From Clostridiaceae bacterium (lineage in GTDB: Bacteria; Bacillota; Clostridia; Lachnospirales; Lachnospiraceae), in NCBI GenBank assembly GCA_910575585.1, contig CAJTGF010000001.1, positions 124,197-188,196 on the forward strand: a stretch of DNA of 64,000 bases, in the 5' to 3' direction. Shown here in pieces: positions 1-7,462 of this stretch. The notes under the pieces were generated by a model, which worked only from the letters and a program-made list of their open reading frames with translations, searched no databases and was not told the DNA's origin. Numbering within the stretch: the first letter of the stretch is position 1; each line of letters opens with the position of its first letter. The position numbers and the translations under genes were made by a program.

Positions 1-1301
1 GGCTAAAACCGCCGGCGGACGTGATTTGCGGGCTGCCCCGGTATTTAAATGACACCATTATGCGGGCCATGGCATTAAATCAGGAACTGCGGTTTTCGAA
101 TGTAAGGCAGTTTAAGGAGGCCCTGCTGCAAAAAACCAAGGTCGTAAGCGTGGACAGGGAGCAAAAGCGGAGAAAAACTATATGGGGAATTGGTATTGCG
201 GGGGCTTGTTTGGGACTTCTTACGGCAGCGTGCTGGGGGATTTTTATGTATAAACGTCAGGCCCTTTATGATGTGGAGGCGGATATCGCTATATGGATGG
301 CGGACGTAAATGGGGAAAAGATGGAACAGATTCGTCAGGCGGCCAGGTTTTACGGCGGGAGCGAAGAAAACAGACGGCTTATTTTGGAAGATTCAAAATC
401 CATGATGAGCCGGATGACGGCGGAATTTACCGGTAAGTTTGAACAGGTAGGATTAGAGCAAAAGATCGGCGGATGGGACGGGGATATAAGCGGGCAGTCT
501 TACGCAAGTGAACGTAACCGGGCTGCAATAGAGGGAGATTTCCTTCCGGCTGTTTTGGATACCAGCGGCATAACCCTGGATGATGGGAAGCTGTGGGAGC
601 GTCTGGGTACTTTGAAGGCTGTTTACGGCGCGCTGAATGGAGACGATTATTACTTTCTGGGAGACGAGGCGTTTATAGAAGAATTTGGGAGGAGACGGCA
701 GATGAAGCAGATTCCCATATCTTTTCGCGCCCCGGTGCTGTATGTGAATACCTATTTGATTGATGACTGGGAGAGCAGAAAGCTGGAGCAGCTTACCAGC
801 CTGGATGCGTTATCTTTGGAGGGAGTAAAAAGTTTCTGCGTCAGCCAGGAGGACCTGGGGATGTATCGGGACGCTTTTGGGGATGAATGTCTGGAGGCGG
901 AAGGCAAGATGGGATATGAGCCTTTTCTCAAAAGGGAAAAAGCTTTTTATCTGGGCAGCACGGATGATTACGAGGCAGTGCGGGTTTGTATGGGCGGCAT
1001 TTACAGAATGGTGGTGCTGGAGAAGCTTCAAAAGGAGGGAAAAGCAAAGGGGAGTTTTACCCACTTCTGGAGCATAAGCAGCAGCCTGGATGAGGAGGAA
1101 AGGACGGCGGCAGACAGCCTGGTCTACTATCTTATGGGCGAATCGGCGCAGGACGTATTCAGCCTTCAAAACGGCAACGGACTTCCGTTAAATAAGAACA
1201 TGCTGCAAACCTATGTAAAGGCCAATGACGAATTTGCCAATGTGGTCAGCCAGCTGCAATATTTAAAAATGCAGGAATACGGAGAGGGATCGAAAAAATG
1301 A
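1..1301 (+). CDS. Receptor-like Ser/Thr protein kinase, C-terminal part with transmembrane segment and extracellular binding-protein-like domain (5' end outside window)
   Basis: The frame is open to the left edge (first whole codon at base 3), so the start and most of the kinase domain are missing. The first ~40 residues resemble the last helices of a protein kinase C-lobe (MRAMALNQELRFSNVRQF, with the conserved Arg). A basic QKRRK stretch precedes one hydrophobic segment at about bases 177-251, which puts the kinase in the cytoplasm and the remaining ~350 residues outside. The C-terminal part (SLVYYLMGESAQDVF, then NGLPLNK) resembles the end of family 1 extracellular solute-binding proteins. 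I infer a receptor kinase with a ligand-binding sensor. It overlaps the next gene by ATGA, so the two are probably cotranslated. Kinase catalytic residues cannot be checked here. Confidence 0.7.
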   Translation, partial: LKPPADVICGLPRYLNDTIMRAMALNQELRFSNVRQFKEALLQKTKVVSVDREQKRRKTIWGIGIAGACLGLLTAACWGIFMYKRQALYDVEADIAIWMADVNGEKMEQIRQAARFYGGSEENRRLILEDSKSMMSRMTAEFTGKFEQVGLEQKIGGWDGDISGQSYASERNRAAIEGDFLPAVLDTSGITLDDGKLWERLGTLKAVYGALNGDDYYFLGDEAFIEEFGRRRQMKQIPISFRAPVLYVNTYLIDDWESRKLEQLTSLDALSLEGVKSFCVSQEDLGMYRDAFGDECLEAEGKMGYEPFLKREKAFYLGSTDDYEAVRVCMGGIYRMVVLEKLQKEGKAKGSFTHFWSISSSLDEEERTAADSLVYYLMGESAQDVFSLQNGNGLPLNKNMLQTYVKANDEFANVVSQLQYLKMQEYGEGSKK

Positions 1302-2326
1302 AACGTTGCCTGAAGTGCATGGAAGAATATGAGGATAGCTATGTAATCTGCCCTTGCTGCGGGGGCGCCGATGAAGGGGCATTAAATGACGGTTTCAGCC
1401 TGCAGGCAGGCTCGATCCTTCAGGGGCGTTATATTGTGGGGGCGGTCATAAAGGAACGGGAAACCGATGTTTTTTATATCGGATGGGACGCGCTGTTTGA
1501 CCGGAAGGTGCAGATCCAGGAATTTTTTCCCCGATACTGCGCAGCCACACGGTCGGGAACACAGGTAACTGTGAACGATTCAGACAAAATCCTCTTTGAG
1601 GCCGGCCGGGCGCTTTTTTTGAAATACAGCCGGCAGCTTATTCGTCTGTACAGCGAAGAGGATGTGATTACCTATCACGCCTGTTTTGAGGAAAATAATA
1701 CGGCCTATGCCATCATGGATCACCGCAGTGATCAAACACTGAAAGAGTATCTGGACAGTCAGCCGATTCAGGAGGAAGCTGCCCGAAGGCTGCTGTTTAA
1801 GGCTGCCCGGGCTGTAGAGAAGGCCCATCATGTTGGTGTTTATCATGGGGATGTGGGGCTGGATTCTTTTTGGGTCAAGTCCGAAGACCAACTGATCTTA
1901 AAGGATTTTGGAGCAGCCTGTTCTGTAAGCGGTGAGCCGGGGACCAAAGACTGCGGACGGGCAGGATGCGGCACGGATGTTTACGGGCTGGCTATGCTGT
2001 TTGGCCAGATGGTCTTTGGGGAGGAGACTGAAGTTTTAAAGAGACCGATGGATTTTCGAAAAAAGAAGCCGGGGGCGGACATGGGCTCGCTGGAACGGAT
2101 TCAGAGGATGAAGGCGTCGGCGTTGTCGGTTCTTGCCGGTGTGACCGGATCCGTGGCCGCGGGAGCGGGACGTCTGAAATTGCGGCAGGGATACGGACGG
2201 ATGGAAGACGCGGTGATGTGGGCGCGCAATGGGGCAGGGAGAGACGGGGCTGATTTAAAGGAGGAAACACAAGAAGAGCAGCAGTCAGAAGCGGCGATGG
2301 AGACCGGGGAGATGGCAGAGGGATAA
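1298..2326 (+). CDS. Zinc-ribbon pseudokinase
   Basis: 342 residues. The N terminus carries a zinc ribbon (C4, C7, C18, C21) as in the following kinase gene, followed by a kinase fold that aligns by eye with that neighbour (IGWDALFDRKVQIQEF against its VGWDSVMERKVAIKEY). Catalytic features are lost: the glycine loop is GAVIKERET, the beta-3 Lys is Gln (Q74 in VQIQ), HRD is HGD (183-185), and the Asn of the catalytic loop is Ser. Only DFG (203-205) is kept. The C-lobe is short and ends in an acidic Glu/Gln tail. There is no membrane segment, so it is probably cytoplasmic. It sits between two kinase genes (4-bp overlap upstream, 1-bp gap downstream), which suggests an allosteric or scaffold role. 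The function is inferred. Confidence 0.75.
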   Translation: MKRCLKCMEEYEDSYVICPCCGGADEGALNDGFSLQAGSILQGRYIVGAVIKERETDVFYIGWDALFDRKVQIQEFFPRYCAATRSGTQVTVNDSDKILFEAGRALFLKYSRQLIRLYSEEDVITYHACFEENNTAYAIMDHRSDQTLKEYLDSQPIQEEAARRLLFKAARAVEKAHHVGVYHGDVGLDSFWVKSEDQLILKDFGAACSVSGEPGTKDCGRAGCGTDVYGLAMLFGQMVFGEETEVLKRPMDFRKKKPGADMGSLERIQRMKASALSVLAGVTGSVAAGAGRLKLRQGYGRMEDAVMWARNGAGRDGADLKEETQEEQQSEAAMETGEMAEG

Positions 2327-2327
2327 T

Positions 2328-3692
2328 ATGGAACGATTATGTATGGGATGCATGGGAACGTATGATGATCAGTTTGACGTCTGCCCTCATTGCGGCTATG
2401 TGTTCGGCGCGCCGCCAGAGCAGCCTTGCTATCTTTGGCCGGGGACTATATTAACGGGGCAGTACCTTGTGGGGAAGGTGCTGGGGCTTGGAGGGTTCGG
2501 CGTTACTTATGTGGGATGGGATTCTGTGATGGAGCGAAAGGTGGCCATAAAAGAGTATCTTCCCAGTGAATTTGCCACCCGCATGCCTGGGCAGCAGAAG
2601 GTCACCGTGTATTCCGGAGAGCGGGAGCAGCAGTTTGCGGAAGGTCTGGAAAGGATATTGGAGGAGGCAAGGGGGCTGGCAAAATTTGAGGCGGTTCCGG
2701 GCATTGTGCAGATCTATGATTGTTTTAAGGCTAATGGAACGTTCTATCTTGTGATGGAGTATCTGGAAGGAGTGTCTTTAAAGACGTACTTGGAGATCCA
2801 TGGCAAGATGCCTCCATGGCAGGCGGTTCCCATTATCTTACAGGTGGCTTCTGCCATGGAAACGGTGCATAAGGCGGGAATGCTGCACAGGGATATTGCG
2901 CCGGATAATATCTATGTGCTGAATCCGGATGAGCCGGAAAAGCTGGAAGCAAAGGTTCTGGACTTTGGAGCGGCCAGGTATGCCGCCAATGGATACAGCA
3001 GAAGTCTTACGGCCATTATGAAACCAGGCTATGCGCCGGAGGAGCAGTACATAAGCTGCAAAGATCAGGGAAGCTGGACGGATGTATACGCGCTGGCGGC
3101 CACTCTTTATAAGATGCTTACCGGCATCACTCCGGAGGATGCCATGGAGCGAAGGGTGAGGGATCGGGTGAAGAAGCCCTCCAGGCTGGGGATTAAGATT
3201 GACAAATCAGTGGAAAACGCTTTGATGAACGCCATGAACGTGAAGATCCGGGACCGCACCCAAACTATGGAGGCGTTTTCCGACGAGTTAATGGCTGCGA
3301 AAGTGAGAGAGCGGAAAGGGACAAGAGAAAAACAAGAAGGGGGAATTGTACCCAGGTGGGCTGCGGTTTTGGTGGGGCTGTGGGCAATTACAGCCGGAGC
3401 GGTGATGGTTCTGATAGTTACCGGCGTGATTGAGGCGGGACTTTTGGCACAGGACAGAAGCCGTCTGGAGCCAGGCATGGTCCGCGTCCCCAATGTAGTC
3501 AATAAAAACGCGGACGAGGCGGAAGCTTTGCTGAACATGGAATCGCTGGGAATGTCCAGAGACACGATGGTTTATTCCGACCAGATTCCCCAAGGCGTGG
3601 TCTTGTATCAGGAGCAGGCGCCAGGTTCTGTTCTTCCTGTCAACTCCGTGATAGTGGTGGAGATCAGCATGGGGAGGGAAAACGATGACTGA
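2328..3692 (+). CDS. Zinc-ribbon Ser/Thr protein kinase with transmembrane segment and one PASTA domain
   Basis: 454 residues. Order: zinc ribbon (C5, C8, C19, C22), kinase domain (~45-325), hydrophobic segment (~344-368), extracellular PASTA repeat (~385-452, starting VRVPNVVNKNADEAEALL). The active site looks intact: GLGGFG loop, K75 in VAIK, HRDIAPDN (187-194), DFG (212-214), and an APE-like APEEQ. PASTA domains of this family bind peptidoglycan fragments or stem peptides, so it probably reports on the cell wall. Unlike PrkC/Stk1, it carries an N-terminal zinc ribbon and a single PASTA unit, and no phosphatase gene is adjacent in the visible part. It is the last gene of a tight three-gene cluster. 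Confidence 0.88.
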   Translation: MERLCMGCMGTYDDQFDVCPHCGYVFGAPPEQPCYLWPGTILTGQYLVGKVLGLGGFGVTYVGWDSVMERKVAIKEYLPSEFATRMPGQQKVTVYSGEREQQFAEGLERILEEARGLAKFEAVPGIVQIYDCFKANGTFYLVMEYLEGVSLKTYLEIHGKMPPWQAVPIILQVASAMETVHKAGMLHRDIAPDNIYVLNPDEPEKLEAKVLDFGAARYAANGYSRSLTAIMKPGYAPEEQYISCKDQGSWTDVYALAATLYKMLTGITPEDAMERRVRDRVKKPSRLGIKIDKSVENALMNAMNVKIRDRTQTMEAFSDELMAAKVRERKGTREKQEGGIVPRWAAVLVGLWAITAGAVMVLIVTGVIEAGLLAQDRSRLEPGMVRVPNVVNKNADEAEALLNMESLGMSRDTMVYSDQIPQGVVLYQEQAPGSVLPVNSVIVVEISMGRENDD

Positions 3693-3734
3693 CTGCATGA
3701 AGAAAGGCGGGGGAGCAGTTTCCTCCGCCGGGAT

Positions 3735-3971
3735 TCAGACGCCGGTTTCTTCGTCTTCCATGGTGTTCTGGTCATTGCGCGGCGGGCGGCGGGCGCCTAT
3801 GAAAATCATGTATCCGTAGAGGATTACCGGCACAACGATGGTGATAAACAGCGCGGCCATGAGACAATTCTTGGCAAAAGGATTGTCAAGAAAGGTCAGT
3901 ATCAGAGTGGCCGCGTAAAAAAGGCCGATAAGAATAAGGCCGGCCATGGCCGCGATTCGTTTTCGTTTCAT
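3735..3971 (-). CDS. Small two-helix membrane protein, unknown function
   Basis: 78 residues from the ATG at 3971, chosen because AAGGAA lies at the right distance upstream; a longer in-frame version would run back into the ABC-F gene. It has a basic N terminus (MKRKR), two hydrophobic helices (AGLILIGLFYAATLILTF and a second around LFITIVVPVILYGYMIFI), and an acidic tail ending EDEETGV. It lies 55 bp downstream of the ABC-F gene on the same strand and may be cotranscribed. I do not recognise a named family with confidence. Confidence 0.65.
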   Translation of the reverse strand: MKRKRIAAMAGLILIGLFYAATLILTFLDNPFAKNCLMAALFITIVVPVILYGYMIFIGARRPPRNDQNTMEDEETGV

Positions 3972-4026
3972 AACATAAGATTCCTTTTTGGCGGTGATAA
4001 TGGCGGGAGACGACAGAAGCCGGATA

Positions 4027-6054
4027 TTACTCTTCTTCCGCCAAAGCTTCCCACTCTTCATACAGCTGCTCCAGACGCTCTTTTATGTCTTCTTTTTCTT
4101 TGTGAATCTCCATAAGTTTTCCCACGTCAGTAGCAATGTCCGGTTGGGTAAGCTGTTGATCCAGGGCGGCATCCCGTTCTTCCAGGGAAGCGATCTGGGC
4201 TTCTGTTTTTTTCAGGGCGTTTTGCCGTTTTCTCTGGCGGGCCTGTTCTTCTTTTTGTGATTTCCAGTCTTGTTTTAATGTGGGTTTTCCGGAGTCCAAG
4301 CCTGCATCGTCAGGATCCTGGGCGGTATGGGAGCCTGCATCCGAGGAAGCCATGCGGCCGGGAGTCAAACCGGATGGGGCGTTAGGGGCAGTATTGCCGG
4401 AAGGTAAAACGGAGTCTGGCTGGGAGTCAGCCGTATAAAGCTGATTCATCAACTCCCGCTTCTCCAGATAATAATCATAATTCCCGATATAATTAATAAA
4501 GGTTTCTCCGGTCAGCTCCAGGATCCTGGTGGCGGTGCGGTTGATGAAGTACCGATCGTGGGATACATAGAGCACGGTGCCGGTGTACTGGTTCAGGGCC
4601 TGTTCCAGGATCTCCTTGGAGGTGATGTCCAAGTGGTTGGTGGGCTCGTCCAGAATAAGGAAATTGGCGTTGGAGAGCATCAGTTTGGCCAGGGAGACCC
4701 GGCCCCGCTCGCCGCCGCTTAGGTCACCGACCCGTTTGAACACGTCGTCGCCGGTGAAGAGGAAGGCGGCCAGGACGTTGCGGATCCTGGTGTTGTTTAA
4801 GCCCGGGTAGGTGTCCTGGAGTTCGTCGAAAAGGGTCTTTTCCATGTGGAGGACCTGGTGGTCCTGGTCGTAGTAGCCGATGTGGACCCGGGCGCCAAGG
4901 GTGATCTGGCCGGTGTCCGCAGGAAGCATCTGGTTGATGATCTTTAGGAGGGTGGTCTTGCCGGTGCCGTTGTCGCCGATGACGGCAACCCGCTCGCCCC
5001 GTTTGATGTCAATGTCAATGCGGGAGAATAAGTGGTTGCTGCCAAAGGATTTGGACAAGTTTCGGACGGTCATGACGTCGTTGCCGCTGGTGATGTCCGG
5101 TTCCAGGCGAAGGGCCATCTCGTCATTTACCTCGGCAGGCTTTTCCAGGACTTCTATCTTGGCCAGCATTTTTTCCCGGCTTTCGGCCCGCCGGATGGAC
5201 TTCTCCCGGTTAAAGGACTTAAGCTTGGCGATGACTTCTTCCTGGCGGCGGATCTCGTGCTGCTGGTTTAGGTATGCTTTCATCCTGGCTTCCCGTACCT
5301 GGGCCTTTTTCTGGCTGTAGGTGGTGTAGCTGCCCTGAAATACCATGGCCTGCCCCTGGTCCAGTTCCACGATCTTGGTGACGACTTTGTCAAGAAAATA
5401 GCGGTCATGGGCAACGATGATCACGGCTCCTCTGTAATTGAGGAGATAGGTTTCCAGCCAGGCGATGGAGCTCATGTCCAAGTGGTTGGTAGGCTCGTCC
5501 AAAAGGATGATGTCAGGTCTGGATAAAAGGAGCTTTCCCAGGGACACCCGGGTTTTCTGGCCTCCGGACAGGGTGGATATTTCCCGGCCAAAGTCTTCCT
5601 CCGAAAAGCCCAGACCTTTTAAGACGCCGATGATCTCACTTTGGCAGCCATAGCCGTTTTCCAGCTCAAACTGGTGGGTTAAGCGGGTGTAGGTCTGGAA
5701 CATCTGGTCCAGCTCCTGGCCCCGGGCGTTTTGCATCTCGATCTCCAGACTGCGGATGCGCTCTTCCATGGCAAGGATGTCCCGCTTTACTTCCAGCAGC
5801 TCTTCGTAAATGGTCTGGTGGCTGGTCAGGTCCTGGTGCTGGGCCAGATAACCTATGGTCTTGCCCCGGGACAGGGTCACCGAACCCTGGTCGGAGGAAA
5901 GTTCCCCTACGATGATCTTTAAGAGGGTGGACTTGCCGGCTCCGTTGATGCCTACAATGGCTGTTTTTTCATTTTCTTCTATATGAAAGGATATGTCGTT
6001 TAGTACCACGTCGGTTCCGAAGGATTTGGAGACGTGGCTGCATGATAGGATCAT
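4027..6054 (-). CDS. ABC-F family ATPase (ribosome-associated)
   Basis: 675 residues with two ABC domains and no membrane segment. Domain 1 has Walker A GINGAGKST, signature LSGGQKTRVSLGKLLL and Walker B ILLDEPTNHLD. Domain 2 has GDNGTGKTT and LSGGERGRVSLAKLML with LILDEPTNHLD. Between them is the charged linker typical of ABC-F, and the C terminus has a Lys/Glu/Gln-rich coiled coil (from about SQKEEQARQRKRQNALKK). ABC-F proteins act at the ribosomal E site, in translation control or in protection against ribosome-targeting antibiotics; the sequence alone does not tell which. The start at 6054 is preceded by AAGGAG. The mRNA has a ~135-nt leader containing a hairpin. Confidence 0.93.
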   Translation of the reverse strand: MILSCSHVSKSFGTDVVLNDISFHIEENEKTAIVGINGAGKSTLLKIIVGELSSDQGSVTLSRGKTIGYLAQHQDLTSHQTIYEELLEVKRDILAMEERIRSLEIEMQNARGQELDQMFQTYTRLTHQFELENGYGCQSEIIGVLKGLGFSEEDFGREISTLSGGQKTRVSLGKLLLSRPDIILLDEPTNHLDMSSIAWLETYLLNYRGAVIIVAHDRYFLDKVVTKIVELDQGQAMVFQGSYTTYSQKKAQVREARMKAYLNQQHEIRRQEEVIAKLKSFNREKSIRRAESREKMLAKIEVLEKPAEVNDEMALRLEPDITSGNDVMTVRNLSKSFGSNHLFSRIDIDIKRGERVAVIGDNGTGKTTLLKIINQMLPADTGQITLGARVHIGYYDQDHQVLHMEKTLFDELQDTYPGLNNTRIRNVLAAFLFTGDDVFKRVGDLSGGERGRVSLAKLMLSNANFLILDEPTNHLDITSKEILEQALNQYTGTVLYVSHDRYFINRTATRILELTGETFINYIGNYDYYLEKRELMNQLYTADSQPDSVLPSGNTAPNAPSGLTPGRMASSDAGSHTAQDPDDAGLDSGKPTLKQDWKSQKEEQARQRKRQNALKKTEAQIASLEERDAALDQQLTQPDIATDVGKLMEIHKEKEDIKERLEQLYEEWEALAEEE

Positions 6055-6093
6055 GGTGTGGTCTCCTTAACTGTGCTTGTATTGATGAAACGG

Positions 6094-6125
6094 ATTGCTG
6101 TTTACAGGCGCCTGTGAGCAGTAAT
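6094..6125. repeat. Short hairpin related to the 144-bp MITE-like repeat
   Basis: Inverted repeat with half-sites ATTGCTGTTTACAGGC and GCCTGTGAGCAGTAAT, 13 of 16 positions complementary. The sequence resembles the right end of the repeat at 37641-37784. It lies in the leader of the ABC-F gene (transcribed right to left). Confidence 0.5.
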
Positions 6126-6195
6126 TCGTACATCGCCGCAATAGAACGGCTCAGGGCCTGGACAAAGGGCTGCGCGCGGACAGGCGATCAGGTCC

Positions 6196-6224
6196 AGTAT
6201 AATATAAATCCGCGAAAGTTGCAA
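6196..6224 (-). promoter_or_regulatory. Promoter of the ABC-F gene
   Basis: Reading leftwards: -35 TTGCAA (6219-6224), 17-bp spacer, -10 TATACT (6196-6201). Transcription would start near 6189 and give a leader of about 135 nt before the ATG at 6054. Confidence 0.6.
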
Positions 6225-6304
6225 TGATAATTAGGAAAGCTTGCAGGGAGATTGTTTTTTGTATATTGCATATTGTTCACATGCCATTCTTTTCCACGAA
6301 CTAT

Positions 6305-6332
6305 TTGACAATCATTTTTCAAATGATATAAT
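6305..6332 (+). promoter_or_regulatory. rex promoter with palindromic operator in the spacer
   Basis: Consensus -35 TTGACA (6305-6310) and -10 TATAAT (6327-6332) with a 16-bp spacer. The spacer is almost filled by a perfect 7-bp inverted repeat, ATCATTT-TTC-AAATGAT (6311-6327). A bound repressor there would block RNA polymerase. It is not a clear match to the usual Rex box (TTGTTAA..TTAACAA), so autoregulation by Rex is possible but unproven. Confidence 0.75.
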
Positions 6333-6367
6333 ATTCAATAGTATAGATAGAAAAGAGGAACGCAGGT

Positions 6368-7078
6368 GTGGAACAAAAGCCGATTTCAAAGGCAGTAATC
6401 GTCAGGCTGCCAAGGTACTACAGACATTTGGGTGAACTGATGGAGGAAGGAGTGGAACGGATCTCATCCAATGATCTGAGCATCCGGATGAAGGTGACGG
6501 CTTCCCAGATCCGTCAGGACCTGAATAACTTCGGAGGGTTCGGCCAGCAGGGATACGGGTATAATGTGAAGTATCTGTATTCGGAGATCGCCAAGATCTT
6601 GGGGGTGGATCGTCAGCACAACCTGATCATCATCGGAGCCGGGAACCTTGGACAGGCCATTGCCAATTACGCGAATTTTGAGCGGCGGGGATTTCTTATT
6701 AAGGGCATGTTTGACATTAATCCCAGGCTCATCGGGCGGGTGGTGCGAGGCGCCGAGATCATGGGTGTGGAGAACCTGGAGAAGTTTATCGTGGATCATG
6801 ACGTGCAGATCGCGGCGCTGACCATCCCAAAGACCAAGGCACCGGAGATCGCCGATCGGCTGGTGGCGGCGGGGATCCGGGCCATCTGGAATTTTGCCCA
6901 CACGGATCTGGTGGTACCGGATGATGTGGTGGTGGAGAATGTCCATCTGTCGGAGAGCCTGATGAGACTGTCCTACCGGGTATGCAGCATGCAGGACGAG
7001 AAGGAGCGCATGGAAAAGGAGCAGAGGGAGCAGGAGGTCAGGATGTCGGGAAAGGGAGAGAGAAGGCAGCTGCCATGA
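6368..7078 (+). CDS. rex: Redox-sensing transcriptional repressor Rex
   Basis: 236 residues from a GTG start with GAGGA upstream. N-terminal winged helix (SSNDLSIRMKVTASQIRQDL then the FGGFGQQGYGY signature) and a Rossmann domain (IIGAGNLGQAIANY) that binds NADH/NAD. Rex represses fermentation and redox genes when NADH is low and releases DNA when NADH is high. The C terminus ends in a charged Glu/Lys/Arg tail beyond the family core. First gene of a run with acpS, nnr and alr; its stop codon overlaps the acpS start (ATGA). Targets in this window are not obvious. Confidence 0.95.
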   Translation: MEQKPISKAVIVRLPRYYRHLGELMEEGVERISSNDLSIRMKVTASQIRQDLNNFGGFGQQGYGYNVKYLYSEIAKILGVDRQHNLIIIGAGNLGQAIANYANFERRGFLIKGMFDINPRLIGRVVRGAEIMGVENLEKFIVDHDVQIAALTIPKTKAPEIADRLVAAGIRAIWNFAHTDLVVPDDVVVENVHLSESLMRLSYRVCSMQDEKERMEKEQREQEVRMSGKGERRQLP

Positions 7079-7461
7079 TCATTGGAGTGGGAACGGATCT
7101 GATCGAGATCGAGCGCGTGGGGAAAGCCTGTGAGAAGCAGGCTTTTCTGTCACGGGTCTATACCGAGGAAGAGTGCCGGAAGTTTGGGGGAAACGCTGCC
7201 AAGCTTGCCGGCAATTTTGCCGTGAAGGAGGCGGTGGCCAAGGCTTTGGGGACCGGATTTCGCGCATTTTTACCGGGAGATATCGAGGTTTTGCGGGATG
7301 ATAAGGGAAAGCCTTTTGTGAACCTTTTGGGGGGAGCGCGGGATATGGCAAAGGAACTGGGGATCCAAACCATCCATGTGTCCATCACCAACACGAAAGA
7401 GTACGCGTCCGCGGTGGCGGTGGCGGAAGGCATAGGGGAAGATTCAGGCAGGAGGGATTGA
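7075..7461 (+). CDS. acpS: Holo-[acyl-carrier-protein] synthase
   Basis: 128 residues from the ATG at 7075, which overlaps the rex stop. It transfers 4'-phosphopantetheine from CoA to acyl carrier protein. The N-terminal GVGTDLIEIERV motif with metal-binding D8 and the later NFAVKEAVAKAL motif with the catalytic Glu are present, and the length fits the family. An upstream extension of this frame exists but lies inside rex and lacks a ribosome site. The gene is followed by nnr after one base. Confidence 0.95.
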   Translation: MIIGVGTDLIEIERVGKACEKQAFLSRVYTEEECRKFGGNAAKLAGNFAVKEAVAKALGTGFRAFLPGDIEVLRDDKGKPFVNLLGGARDMAKELGIQTIHVSITNTKEYASAVAVAEGIGEDSGRRD

Positions 7462-7462
7462 G

